A stretch of 64,000 bases of DNA, taken from NCBI RefSeq assembly GCF_049852125.1, contig NZ_CP187532.1, positions 1,984,001 through 2,048,000 on the forward strand, read 5' to 3'. Below the pieces are notes generated by a model. That model did not search any database. It was not told where the DNA came from and saw only the letters and a list, made by a program, of their open reading frames with translations. The stretch comes from Senimuribacter sp049852125 (GTDB lineage: Bacteria > Bacillota > Clostridia > Peptostreptococcales > Anaerovoracaceae). The number at the start of each line of letters is the position of its first letter. Within the stretch, counting starts at the first letter, position 1. A program made the translations under genes and the position numbers. This document shows, one piece after another, positions 36,085 to 45,085 of the stretch.

Positions 36085-37269
36085 CTACTTTCGCGTCATA
36101 ACACTTTCTTCAAGTTCAATTCTTTCTTCCCACTTTTCCCGGGGAACACCCTTCTTATTCAAACGGTCTTTGACATAAAGCCGGAAAATGGCATACAGCA
36201 CTGAGCACAACGGTATGAACAGAATCATACCGATCACTCCCATCAGATTACCGCCGATCGTGATGGCTACCAATACCCAGATGGAAGGCAGGCCTACAGA
36301 ATTTCCTACTACATGAGGGTACACCAAATTTCCCTCCAGCTGCTGGAGAACCAAAAACATGATGACAAAGATCAACGCCTTCAGCGGACTAACCATGAGA
36401 ATCAAAAGCGCTCCGATCACACAGCCGATAAACGCTCCCACCATAGGAATCAACGCGGTAAACGCGATGAGCACCGAAATAAGCATAGCATAAGGCAGCC
36501 CCGCAATCGTCATAGCTATAAAGAACATGATGCCTAAAATGCATGCATCCAGACACTGACCAGAAATAAATCTGGAAAATGTTTTGTTAGATAAGCTGCA
36601 TACATAGAGAATCTTTTCCGCACCGCTTTGTCGAAACAGGGCGTACAAAATCTGTTTACCCTGGCATGCGAGAGTCTCTTTTGCCATCAATAGATAAATA
36701 GCAAACACAAATCCGATGAAGAAATTGACAATGGCGCCGATAATATTGGTCACCGCGCCGATACCGCTGTTGACCATGGCAGTCGCGGCATCCTGCAGGA
36801 AAACTGATACATTCTGCACAATGCCTTCCCAGTTAACAGCTAATTTCTGAGATAACTCCTGCAACGCTTTCCAGTAGCTCATTTTTCCATAAACCCAATC
36901 CTGCGCCGCATTGAAAGCATCTGGTAATTGCGCCGCTATGGTCTGCAAGGTGTCGGCCAACTGTGGAATGATAATATACATAGCCACTACCAGCAAACCT
37001 ATCACCAAAGTGAGCGTCACAACAAAGGATATGGGTCTGCGAACCTTTCGCAGCTTATCAGTTTTATGGAAAAGCCAATATTCAATTCTGCACATCGGTA
37101 CATTGATCACGAAGGCAATCGACGCGCCCAAAATAAACGGGAATAAAAGTCCTAATATACTGCTGATACTGTTTGCTACAATTCCAATATTCTTAACCCC
37201 CAGATAAAACAGAATACAGGAAAAGGCAATCAATATAATCGTTTTGATATTTTTTTTATTGAAATCCAT
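36085..37269 (-). CDS. AI-2E family transporter (YtvI/PerM-like)
   Basis: 394 residues, about eight helices, normal for the family. The long amphipathic stretch at about 95-160 (LADTLQTIAAQLPDAFNAA) and the C-terminal FTALIPMVGAFIGCVIG, VYPHVVGNSVGLPSIWVL and GGNLMGVIGMILFIPL are family hallmarks. Members include Na+/H+ antiporters and the poorly supported autoinducer-2 exporter TqsA, so substrate is open. It has its own promoter at 37307-37335 and GGGGAAG before the ATG. Confidence 0.88.
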   Translation of the reverse strand: MDFNKKNIKTIILIAFSCILFYLGVKNIGIVANSISSILGLLFPFILGASIAFVINVPMCRIEYWLFHKTDKLRKVRRPISFVVTLTLVIGLLVVAMYIIIPQLADTLQTIAAQLPDAFNAAQDWVYGKMSYWKALQELSQKLAVNWEGIVQNVSVFLQDAATAMVNSGIGAVTNIIGAIVNFFIGFVFAIYLLMAKETLACQGKQILYALFRQSGAEKILYVCSLSNKTFSRFISGQCLDACILGIMFFIAMTIAGLPYAMLISVLIAFTALIPMVGAFIGCVIGALLILMVSPLKALIFVIMFLVLQQLEGNLVYPHVVGNSVGLPSIWVLVAITIGGNLMGVIGMILFIPLCSVLYAIFRLYVKDRLNKKGVPREKWEERIELEESVMTRK

Positions 37270-37306
37270 CTGAATCTTCCCCTTTCAAGCATACGAGTGT
37301 TAAAAT

Positions 37307-37335
37307 ATTTTACCATATTGCGTACTCTTTTACAA
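37307..37335 (-). promoter_or_regulatory. SigA promoter of the AI-2E family gene
   Basis: On the minus strand TTGTAA (37330-37335), 17-base spacer and TAAAAT (37307-37312). The rest of the 281-base gap 37270-37550 shows only the copA terminator and AT-rich sequence. Confidence 0.6.
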
Positions 37336-37504
37336 ACAGAAACTTAAACAGACGCTGTCGGATATGGATTAGAAATGAAGTGGTATATTTATGGACTAAT
37401 TATAGCGCTTATAATAAATTTTCTTCAGGTGTATAAGGCAAAGAAGATCAATTAGAATTTCTCGCAGTTTTCTTCTTTAAATTAAGTTTTCTCCATTTAG
37501 TTCT

Positions 37505-37547
37505 ATTAAAAAAGTACAGGTTTTCATCCTACCTGTACTTTTTCCTG
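37505..37547 (-). terminator. Terminator behind copA
   Basis: Stem AAAGTACAGG/CCTGTACTTT (37511-37520 with 37532-37541) followed on the minus strand by TTTAATAG. It starts about 10 bases after the copA stop and ends the csoR-copA operon. Confidence 0.8.
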
Positions 37548-37550
37548 TAC

Positions 37551-37751
37551 TTATCTCACCAGTGTATACCCGGCGTCCGCGACCACCTTCTCAAACTCAT
37601 CCATGGAAATCTCATGATCTGCTTCCACTGCGGCAGTTTTCGCTTCCAGATTCACCTCAGCTTTGACGCCATCCATAGCGTTGAGCGCATCCGTCATATG
37701 CTTCTGACAGTGCTGACACATCATTCCCTCAATTTTCAACTCGTATTTCAT
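37551..37751 (-). CDS. Possible internally initiated CopZ-like copper chaperone
   Basis: Inside the copA frame, ATG at 37749-37751 is preceded by AAGGAAGGA about eight bases away. Starting there gives a free 66-residue heavy-metal domain (MKYELKIEGMMCQHCQ...AGYTLVR), exactly the size and start of CopZ chaperones that deliver Cu(I) to CopA. Whether it is made in addition to the fused form is inference. Confidence 0.45.
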   Translation of the reverse strand: MKYELKIEGMMCQHCQKHMTDALNAMDGVKAEVNLEAKTAAVEADHEISMDEFEKVVADAGYTLVR

Positions 37752-40175
37752 AATCTTTTCCTTCCTTTCTGATTCTCCGGTTTCAGCTGTTAAAGCCTGC
37801 CGGTTTTCAACTTCATCTATAACATCTGCGCTGTGACGATCCCGCTTTACCCGAAATCGTTTCAGCCGCAAAGCATTTGTAACAACGCAAACGCTGGACA
37901 AGCTCATCGCCGCCGCGCCAAACATAGGCGACAGCTTCAATTCAAACATGGGATACAGTACGCCTGCCGCCAGCGGAATGCCGATCACATTATAGAAAAA
38001 GGCCCAGAACAAATTCTCCTTGATATTCCTTATTACAGCCTTTGACAAACGCACCGCCGTCACAGCGTCCTGCAGATCATTTCTCATCAGAACCGCGTCC
38101 GCGCTCTCAATCGCTACATCCGTACCTGCGCCGATAGCGATACCTACATCAGCCTTAGCCAGTGCAGGCGCATCGTTAATGCCGTCTCCAATCATCGCGA
38201 CCCGGTGTCCCTCCTGCTGCAGTTTAGCGATATGGCGTTCCTTATCCTGTGGCAGCACTTCAGCAATAACCTGAGAGATGCCCATCCTCTGCCGCAAAGC
38301 TTCTGCCGTTCTCCTGTTATCGCCCGTCAACATTACGACGTCGATTCCCATTTTTTCAAAATCCTCTATCGCTGAACGGCTGCTCGGTTTCTCCACGTCA
38401 GCCACAGCAATGATACCGATCACATTGCGGCTGTCAGCAAACAAAAGCGGCGTCTTTCCTTCATCAGCCAAGCGGTCCAAATTCCCCCGCGCGTCAGAGA
38501 TATCAACACCAGATTCCTCCATCAAAGCCGCGTTTCCGGCACTGTACATCTCATCTCCGATCCGGCCTCGCACACCCTTTCCAAAGACAGCCTCAAACCC
38601 TGAGACCGACGCGGGACGGACGCCCTTTGATGACGAGTAGGACATTACCGCCTCCGCCAGAGGATGCTCACTGCCCGCCTCCAGCCCTGCCGCTATTTCT
38701 ATCAAAGGGATTTCTGTCAGGGCGTAATCAATTACGTCGGTGACCTGCGGTTTGCCTTGGGTGATCGTGCCTGTCTTATCCATTACAACAGTATCTACAG
38801 TGCAGGCTGTTTCCAGCGCTTCCCCAGACTTAATCAGAATACCGTTTTCAGCGCCTTTACCAGTTCCCACCATAATCGCTACTGGGGTCGCAAGGCCCAG
38901 GGCGCATGGACAGGATATAACCAATACCGCTATACCGATGGACAACGCGAACTCAAAATCCGCTCCGGCAATGGACCAAATTACTGCGGCTGCGATGGCA
39001 ATGCAGATTACCGTTGGGACGAAAACACCAGCAATTTTATCTGCCATACGTGCAATCGGCGCTTTGCTGGCACTGGCCTCATCGACCAAACGGATAATCT
39101 GACTGATCGTGGTATCGCCGCCAACCCTGTCACAGCGAACTTTGATGAATCCGGTTTTGTTCAGGGTTGCAGATACGACCCGGTCGCCAGGCTGCTTTTC
39201 CACAGGAATACTCTCGCCGGTAATCGCCGATTCATCGATGCTGGTAGTGCCGCTTATTACCTCGCCGTCTGCCGCTATACTTTCTCCAGGGCGGATGACC
39301 AGAATATCACCTACATTCAACGCGCCCGCCGGTATCTCCGTCTCAATACCATCCCGTTCCACTACGGCTGTTTTCGGCGCTAAATCCATCAGTTTTTCTA
39401 TCGCCTGACTGGTCTTTCCCTTAGAACGGCTTTCCAGATATTTACCTACTGTAATCAATGTCAGAATCGTACCGGCCGATTCAAAATAAATGTCTCCGGC
39501 ATAGTGGTGAACCAGTTCCATATCTCCGCTCTCAAATCCTGCGGCCATACGAAATACGGCAAACACGCCGTACAGAATCGCGGCGGCCGCGCCTATGGCT
39601 ACCAGACTGTCCATATTAGGACTGCCTCTGAACAGAGACGGAAATCCTTTGATGAAGAACTTCCGGTTCAGAAAAACAATGGGAATCAAAAATACGATTT
39701 GAAGCAGCACCATAGTCAAAGGGCGTTCCATCATCAGCTGATGACCGCCCGGCGCCATATGGCTCATGGATACGATCATTAAGGGAATTAACAACCCTAC
39801 AGACCAGAACAGCCTCCTTTTCATCTGCTTTTCTTCATGCAAAGCGGCCTGTGAAACGCCTCCTCTTTGCGCGGCGTTTTGGCCATTTTCTCCCGACCTG
39901 TCAGCCGCGCCGGATACGTGCTGACCTGCATCACCGTTGGATGCAGCGCCGCCAGTAGAATTTCCACTGTCTACATAAGCGCCGTAACCGGCCCTCTCCA
40001 CTGCCGCAATGATGGTTTGATCATCCAGCTGATCTTCTTTATACGTGACCTGCATAGTGCCTGTAAGCAGGTTAACCATAACGTCATCCGTTCCATCCAA
40101 TTTCGACACTACCTTTTCAACTCTGGAGGAACAAGCGGAACAAGTCATTCCTGTTACTCTGAACTTCTCTTTCAT
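37551..40175 (-). CDS. copA: Copper-exporting P1B-type ATPase with fused C-terminal CopZ-like domain
   Basis: 874 residues. N-terminal heavy-metal domain with MTCSACSSR; eight membrane helices including the metal site CPCALGLA; actuator TGES (AITGESIPV); phosphorylation site DKTGTITQG; GDGINDAP hinge. A second heavy-metal domain (MMCQHCQKHMTDALN) forms the last 66 residues, where family members usually stop. A Lys/Arg-rich linker with its own ribosome site joins it, suggesting CopA read on into a former copZ. Exports Cu(I). It follows csoR after 4 bases. Confidence 0.95.
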   Translation of the reverse strand: MKEKFRVTGMTCSACSSRVEKVVSKLDGTDDVMVNLLTGTMQVTYKEDQLDDQTIIAAVERAGYGAYVDSGNSTGGAASNGDAGQHVSGAADRSGENGQNAAQRGGVSQAALHEEKQMKRRLFWSVGLLIPLMIVSMSHMAPGGHQLMMERPLTMVLLQIVFLIPIVFLNRKFFIKGFPSLFRGSPNMDSLVAIGAAAAILYGVFAVFRMAAGFESGDMELVHHYAGDIYFESAGTILTLITVGKYLESRSKGKTSQAIEKLMDLAPKTAVVERDGIETEIPAGALNVGDILVIRPGESIAADGEVISGTTSIDESAITGESIPVEKQPGDRVVSATLNKTGFIKVRCDRVGGDTTISQIIRLVDEASASKAPIARMADKIAGVFVPTVICIAIAAAVIWSIAGADFEFALSIGIAVLVISCPCALGLATPVAIMVGTGKGAENGILIKSGEALETACTVDTVVMDKTGTITQGKPQVTDVIDYALTEIPLIEIAAGLEAGSEHPLAEAVMSYSSSKGVRPASVSGFEAVFGKGVRGRIGDEMYSAGNAALMEESGVDISDARGNLDRLADEGKTPLLFADSRNVIGIIAVADVEKPSSRSAIEDFEKMGIDVVMLTGDNRRTAEALRQRMGISQVIAEVLPQDKERHIAKLQQEGHRVAMIGDGINDAPALAKADVGIAIGAGTDVAIESADAVLMRNDLQDAVTAVRLSKAVIRNIKENLFWAFFYNVIGIPLAAGVLYPMFELKLSPMFGAAAMSLSSVCVVTNALRLKRFRVKRDRHSADVIDEVENRQALTAETGESERKEKIMKYELKIEGMMCQHCQKHMTDALNAMDGVKAEVNLEAKTAAVEADHEISMDEFEKVVADAGYTLVR

Positions 40176-40179
40176 AAAA

Positions 40180-40509
40180 TTACCTCATCAGTTTATGCAA
40201 AGTGTCGCAGAGCTCATCTACCATCTGATCATTTCCTTTTTTCACGTCCTCTACTACACAGGATTTAATATGCTCAGAAAGCAGAACTTTATTAAAGGAA
40301 TTGATCGCGGCGCTGACTGCCGCCACCTGATTGATAATGTCAATGCAATACCGATCATCTTCCACCATTTTTTTAATGCCTCGTACCTGGCCTTCTATAC
40401 GATTTAAACGGGAAATCAAATTTCTTATTTCGGTCGTTTCTCTCTTTTTTGTTTTTTCCGCGCACTCCGGGCACGTTTTTGTTTCATTTATATTCTTTGC
40501 GCCATTCAT
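40180..40509 (-). CDS. csoR: Copper-sensing transcriptional repressor, CsoR family
   Basis: All-helical DUF156/CsoR repressor of 109 residues. The Cu(I) ligands of the family are in place: Cys in DDRYCIDII, then His and Cys in LLSEHIKSCV. The N-terminal helix RLNRIEGQVRGIKKMV is diagnostic. An extra N-terminal Cys pair (CPECAEKTKKR) precedes the core. The frame is open to 40581, but AGGAGG is best spaced from the ATG at 40509 (the ATG at 40515 is too close). It should repress its own promoter, and so copA, until copper binds. Confidence 0.92.
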   Translation of the reverse strand: MNGAKNINETKTCPECAEKTKKRETTEIRNLISRLNRIEGQVRGIKKMVEDDRYCIDIINQVAAVSAAINSFNKVLLSEHIKSCVVEDVKKGNDQMVDELCDTLHKLMR

Positions 40510-40539
40510 GGACATATCCTCCTCTTTCTCTCGATATAT

Positions 40540-40568
40540 AGTATACCCCGGAACAGTATATACGTCAA
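40540..40568 (-). promoter_or_regulatory. csoR-copA promoter with overlapping putative CsoR operator
   Basis: On the minus strand TTGACG (40563-40568), 17-base spacer, TATACT (40540-40545). An inverted repeat GTATAC...GTATATAC (40541-40563) with a CCCC/GGGG core covers the spacer and -10, similar in layout to known CsoR sites (TACCCC...). Operator identity is inference from position and symmetry. Confidence 0.7.
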
Positions 40569-40615
40569 GCAAAAAATCCATTACAACATGTCAAACAGAG
40601 AAAGGATAACTGTAC

Positions 40616-40720
40616 ATGCCTCATTTCTCTCAAAAAACACATATATAGTGCGGATTTTAGTTCTGCACTTCGGCAGTCCGCACTATATCGGTCTTAAAAT
40701 GCCCTGACAGGGCGTTTTTT
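40616..40720 (+). other. Orphan hairpin and terminator, possible small RNA or leader
   Basis: On the plus strand a long hairpin (40643-40654 with 40677-40688, ATATAGTGCGGA) is followed by a textbook terminator GCCCT-GAC-AGGGC-G-TTTTTT at 40701-40720. No rightward gene ends here. A tiny frame (MPHFSQKTHI, 40616-40648) with GAAAGGATA before it ends inside the hairpin. The terminator may simply serve the leftward GNAT gene, whose side has only ATTTTAAG. The rest of the 325-base gap 40582-40906 is AT-rich with nothing else seen. Confidence 0.4.
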
Positions 40721-40906
40721 AAACTTTTTCTTTTTCCACTTCATATTTCGGAATATAACGAAAATTTATAGAAAAAAATATATAATCATGCGCAAATTAA
40801 CTTGTGCATCTGGAAAAATACGCACCATTCTATTCCAAAATCAAACCTCATAGGACACGTGTTGTCTTCATACGTCCCTAAAAAACTTTTCTTTCCCATT
40901 CCCTTA

Positions 40907-41446
40907 TTATTTACCATATTTTTCAAAGTATTCCGCTCGCAGCATGGACATCAGATGTACATCGTAGAGAATACCGTTCTTTCTGCAGTTGCTTCGAAGC
41001 ACCCCTTCGTACTGAAAACCCAAATTTAAGTACAGGTATGCGGCCGGATTTCCCGTATAGTGATCCAGATAAACTCGTTCCATCTGCAACTCCTCAAAGC
41101 ACAGCCTCAATACCGCCTCCATGGACTGTCTGCCGTAACCTTTTCCCCGCAATGAAGGATCTGCGATATAAATTCGCCAAATTTCACACTTCCATCCTTC
41201 GATGATATCGCCTAAAATAATCCGTCCAATAGGCGTACCAGTATCTCTCAGGCAGATAGTATACTGCCGCGCGGCCGGATCCTCATCAAAATGCATATAT
41301 GCTCTGGTCAAATCCTCCATACTCTGTCCGTCTGCAATACTGAAAAATTCCGTCACCTCTGGCTGACGCTCCCACGAATCAAAATACAGCAAATCCTCAA
41401 AAATACTGTCGCGAATCATTAAATCCTTTGTTTCAATTGGTTTCAT
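40907..41446 (-). CDS. GNAT family N-acetyltransferase (RimJ/RimL type)
   Basis: 179 residues, single GNAT domain. The acetyl-CoA pyrophosphate loop is SLRGKGYGRQSMEAVL near residue 97, and the C-terminal beta strand region is YLDHYTGNPAAYLYLNLGFQYEGVLR, as in RimJ/L-like enzymes. The substrate may be a protein N-terminus or small amine; not predictable. It follows the thioesterase gene after 12 bases. Confidence 0.86.
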   Translation of the reverse strand: MKPIETKDLMIRDSIFEDLLYFDSWERQPEVTEFFSIADGQSMEDLTRAYMHFDEDPAARQYTICLRDTGTPIGRIILGDIIEGWKCEIWRIYIADPSLRGKGYGRQSMEAVLRLCFEELQMERVYLDHYTGNPAAYLYLNLGFQYEGVLRSNCRKNGILYDVHLMSMLRAEYFEKYGK

Positions 41447-41458
41447 AATGCTTCCTCT

Positions 41459-42208
41459 TTACAAGCTTCTCATGCCGATCTGTGCCTCTACGTTCACCTC
41501 ACCGTTTACCAAAGAGTAGAAGCACCAGGTTTCTTCGGCAGCAATATCCTGCTCCAACGGTTCATCCATCTTTGCATAGTACACTTCTACCTCAGCGCCC
41601 AGCGGCGCTTCCTTCATAAAGCGCAGATTCACAGAAGTCACCTGTTTCTCTATTACGTCAGGAATGAAGTTCCATAGCATATCCGGATAATTCGTATTAT
41701 TCATATGACGGTTCATATCAACATCACTATAAAAGACTTCCTTTACCCCTGCCTTTGTAAAGCTCAAATCCTTTGCCAGCCGAAATCTGGTAGGCAGCTC
41801 CAATGTCAAAGGCTCCTCCGTCTCATAGTTGGAAATGTCCACTTCATTGGCTTTACATAGCTTTCCGGTTTCATGATTGGTCACCGCCCACACCGTGTAA
41901 GCCCTTGCCGCCGTCTTTCCGTCCCGAAGAATTTCAAAGCATCGAATAAAGGTAGCGCCCTTTTCAGGACAGCGCCAGGTGTCCACCTGAATCTGATCAT
42001 ACTGATGCAGCTGTTCATAGACCTCAATCGTTACTCGAGTCAGTATGAAGGACTTTCCTGAAAAAAACAGTTCGTAATATGACGGCTTCCTGTCGCGCAT
42101 CTGATGATTAGCCGTCTCCTGCATATATCGTAGAATGAGCGATGGCTTCATATTGTTATTTACGTCCACATCGTGGCTGGTAACCGCATAGCATTCTGAA
42201 TATCTCAT
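41459..42208 (-). CDS. Acyl-ACP thioesterase
   Basis: 249 residues with two hot-dog folds, the layout of bacterial FatA/FatB-like thioesterases. The first half has VTSHDVDVNNNMKPSLILRYMQE and the second FYSDVDMNRHMNNTNYPDMLW, containing the conserved NRHMNNT motif with catalytic Asn/His. It releases free fatty acids from acyl-ACP and so adjusts membrane lipid or fatty acid supply. Leftward, upstream of the GNAT gene. Confidence 0.9.
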   Translation of the reverse strand: MRYSECYAVTSHDVDVNNNMKPSLILRYMQETANHQMRDRKPSYYELFFSGKSFILTRVTIEVYEQLHQYDQIQVDTWRCPEKGATFIRCFEILRDGKTAARAYTVWAVTNHETGKLCKANEVDISNYETEEPLTLELPTRFRLAKDLSFTKAGVKEVFYSDVDMNRHMNNTNYPDMLWNFIPDVIEKQVTSVNLRFMKEAPLGAEVEVYYAKMDEPLEQDIAAEETWCFYSLVNGEVNVEAQIGMRSL

Positions 42209-42272
42209 TCATATCCCCTCTTTCTTGTCCGTATGGAGGATATTATATCACAAAAATATTTCGTGCGCCATG

Positions 42273-44258
42273 CTAGCCAACAATTTTATAATATTCTCTG
42301 GCCGTCACCATATATACCAGCGCATAGATGACTGCAAACACCAGGAATGTAATGACCGTACACAGGGCGAACAGCGGCACATTAGCCATAGAAAAGATCA
42401 GCAGCAGACGAGTAATCATCTTGAAAGCGGCCAGCACATGAATACCTGCCATGACAAGCGGTACAAAGAATACCAGAAGCACCTGCCGGCGAATCGTTCG
42501 CTTTACTTCCGTTTTACTCATACCCACCTTTTGCATGATTTCAAATTTACCCCTGTCGTAGTATCCTTCAGAAATCTGTTTATAGTAGATAATCAACGCC
42601 GCCGCAAAGGTAAATATAATTCCCAGGAACAGGCCTAAAAACAGAAAACCTCCTACAAGACCGCCGTATTCCTCCTCAACTTCCGACCTTGTTTCATAAC
42701 GAATCATAGTATTACTTCCCAGCATCTCCGCATCGATCAGCTTCCCCTGCAGAGCCTCATTGACCTCACCCTGTTCTTCCGCGTTTTCCAAATAAATATC
42801 AAACTGATAATTTACACCGCTGGCATTGGATCCATATGCCTTTTCCTGCTGTTCGTACATCGCTTTTAGTATACTTTCATCCGCGACTACGACGTAGTAC
42901 AAATCTACCATCAATGCTTCGGAATTGCTGATTGATTTTTGCTTATCCAGACGCTTTTTTACATCAAAGTCCATCTGTCCTACAGTAAAATGATCCGCCA
43001 GCTCTCCGCCTCTCGTATAGGCCGCGACCTGCTTTTCCGTAAGATCAAGTTTCTCACCCTTGAGCCTTTCATAGGAATCCTCTGTCATCACCAGAAAGAC
43101 GCCGGTATCGGACATATTAGCTGAAAAAGATTCCGGAAGTACAAAGTCATCTCCGTCTTTTTTTACCGTAAACATCAGATACTCATACGCGTCTAACCTT
43201 TTCACATCCGCCGTATCCTCAATAATATCAGAAACTTGTTTCATGTTTACTGTCTGCCCGTCCCAAGCTGTAGCCGTGAGACCTATATCTCCTGCAACAC
43301 GATCATTGATAACGTCTCCTATTCCCATATACAGACTTACCGTACCAGAGATCATAACCAAAACCATCGTCGATAAAATGCAGATGTTGGCTAAACCTAC
43401 CGCGTTTTGCTTCATCCTGTAAATCAATCCGGAAACAGCGGTAAAGTTTGCTGGCTTATAGTAAAATTTCTTATTTTTCTTAAGCGCCTTCAACACAGCT
43501 ATACTGCCAGCAGTAAACAGACAGTACGTTCCTATAATAACTAAAACTACAGCTATGAAGAACAAAATCAAAGCATCCAGCGGAGATTCCGTAGTAATCG
43601 CGATATAGTAACCTACTCCCACACAGATAAAACCGATAACAGCTAAAATCCACCGCGTCTTCGGTTCCTTTTCACCCACGTTTCCTCCGTAAAGCAATTC
43701 AACCGGTTTAGCCAGGCGAATGCTGGCTTGATTTACAAGCAGCGTAACCAAAAAGATACATCCAAACAGCACTGCAGTGACCGCCATGGCAGCCGGAGAA
43801 AGTGAAATGCCAAAGGGCGGCGGGGCTTTAAATACCCAACTTACCAACAGATGGATCAGTTTACTGAACAAAATACCGCAGAGTAATCCGCTGACAATCG
43901 CAGTCACTGATATCATCAAATTTTCAATGGCAAGAATTCTGCCAATATGACGTTTTTCCATACCCAGAATATTGTACAGACCGATCTCCTTCTTCCTTCG
44001 TTTCATCAGAAAACTGCTGATATAAAAGAGAAAGATTACAGAAAAGATTCCCATTACGATTACGCCCAGCTGCATAATCATCGCCATAGACGCGCTCATT
44101 ATCTCCACATCCTTATTGAACGCGAGAAAATTGATAATATAGAACATAGCGATAATGCCCACTGACGCCAGGAAATAAGGCAAATAAAACTTACGGTTAT
44201 TTTTTATATTGGACAGCGCCAATTTGATTGAAAAATTCTTACCCACGTCTTCCACCAC
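42273..44258 (-). CDS. BceB-type ABC transporter permease
   Basis: FtsX-family permease of 661 residues with about ten helices and a large extracellular domain between helices VII and VIII (roughly 315-545), the signature of Bce-type peptide antibiotic sensors and detoxifiers. N-terminus FSIKLALSNIKNNRKFYLPYF is typical. It overlaps the ATPase gene by 20 bases; the start may instead be the GTG at 44246, which gives the same core. It should form a sensory complex with the histidine kinase upstream. Confidence 0.88.
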   Translation of the reverse strand: MVEDVGKNFSIKLALSNIKNNRKFYLPYFLASVGIIAMFYIINFLAFNKDVEIMSASMAMIMQLGVIVMGIFSVIFLFYISSFLMKRRKKEIGLYNILGMEKRHIGRILAIENLMISVTAIVSGLLCGILFSKLIHLLVSWVFKAPPPFGISLSPAAMAVTAVLFGCIFLVTLLVNQASIRLAKPVELLYGGNVGEKEPKTRWILAVIGFICVGVGYYIAITTESPLDALILFFIAVVLVIIGTYCLFTAGSIAVLKALKKNKKFYYKPANFTAVSGLIYRMKQNAVGLANICILSTMVLVMISGTVSLYMGIGDVINDRVAGDIGLTATAWDGQTVNMKQVSDIIEDTADVKRLDAYEYLMFTVKKDGDDFVLPESFSANMSDTGVFLVMTEDSYERLKGEKLDLTEKQVAAYTRGGELADHFTVGQMDFDVKKRLDKQKSISNSEALMVDLYYVVVADESILKAMYEQQEKAYGSNASGVNYQFDIYLENAEEQGEVNEALQGKLIDAEMLGSNTMIRYETRSEVEEEYGGLVGGFLFLGLFLGIIFTFAAALIIYYKQISEGYYDRGKFEIMQKVGMSKTEVKRTIRRQVLLVFFVPLVMAGIHVLAAFKMITRLLLIFSMANVPLFALCTVITFLVFAVIYALVYMVTAREYYKIVG

Positions 44259-45006
44259 CTGCCTGCAGCACGGTCAGCGTGTCTGATATTTTAACGAACA
44301 TCTCGTCGTTTGTCATGTTTGCCTTATAAATTTGATGGAATACTTCCCCATCCTTGATAAACATGACTCTTTTCGCATGACTGGCAGCTTTGATACTGTG
44401 CGTTACCATGAGAATCGTCTGTCCCTGAAGGTTAATTTCACTAAACAGCTGTAAAAGGCCGTCAGCAGCGCCGGAATCCAAAGCGCCGGTAGGTTCATCA
44501 GCCAAAATCAGCTGCGGCCTTGTAATCAACGCGCGGGCAACTGCCGCCCTTTGCTTCTGACCGCCTGATACCTCGTATGGATATTTACGAAGAATACTCT
44601 TTATCCCCAAATGCTCCGCAATCGGCACAAGGCGCGTAGTCATCTCCTTATAGCTTTTTCTCGCTAATACAAGCGGAAGAAAGATATTATCCTGCAGCGA
44701 AAAAGTATCCAGCAGATTGAAATCCTGAAAGACAAATCCCAGATTGTCACGACGGAAAGCCGATATTTCTCGTTCGCCGATCGTAACGATGTTCTTACCG
44801 TTCAGCAAAACCTCTCCGCTGGTCGGTTTATCCAGAGCCGCCAAAATATTCAGCAAGGTAGTTTTTCCAGAACCCGACTCGCCCATGATCGCAACGTATT
44901 CTCCTTCTTCTACAGAAAAAGATACATTGGACAACGCCTGTACCTGATTTCCTCCAAGACGTGTCGTATAAATTTTTTTCAGATTTTTCACTTCTAAAAT
45001 GGTCAT
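44239..45006 (-). CDS. BceA-type ABC transporter ATP-binding protein
   Basis: 255 residues. Walker A GESGSGKTTLLNIL near residue 40, Q-loop VFQDFNLLD, signature VSGGQKQRAAVARAL near 145, Walker B LILADEPTGALDSG near 162, H-loop VTHSIKAA. It powers the adjacent permease. A terminator-like hairpin separates it from the kinase gene, so the transporter pair may have an extra regulatory layer. Confidence 0.93.
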   Translation of the reverse strand: MTILEVKNLKKIYTTRLGGNQVQALSNVSFSVEEGEYVAIMGESGSGKTTLLNILAALDKPTSGEVLLNGKNIVTIGEREISAFRRDNLGFVFQDFNLLDTFSLQDNIFLPLVLARKSYKEMTTRLVPIAEHLGIKSILRKYPYEVSGGQKQRAAVARALITRPQLILADEPTGALDSGAADGLLQLFSEINLQGQTILMVTHSIKAASHAKRVMFIKDGEVFHQIYKANMTNDEMFVKISDTLTVLQAGGGRRG

Positions 45007-45042
45007 TTCTTAACCCCTTTCTCTCAGTATGGCTCTATGATA

Positions 45043-45077
45043 ACAAAAAAGGGAACGCAAATCCTATACATTCCCTT
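45043..45077 (-). terminator. Possible terminator between kinase and transporter genes
   Basis: Stem AAGGGAA/TTCCCTT (45049-45055 with 45071-45077) followed on the minus strand by a T run. It lies in the 79-base gap after the histidine kinase stop. Stem is short, so termination may be partial. Confidence 0.55.
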
Positions 45078-45085
45078 ACAATCTT

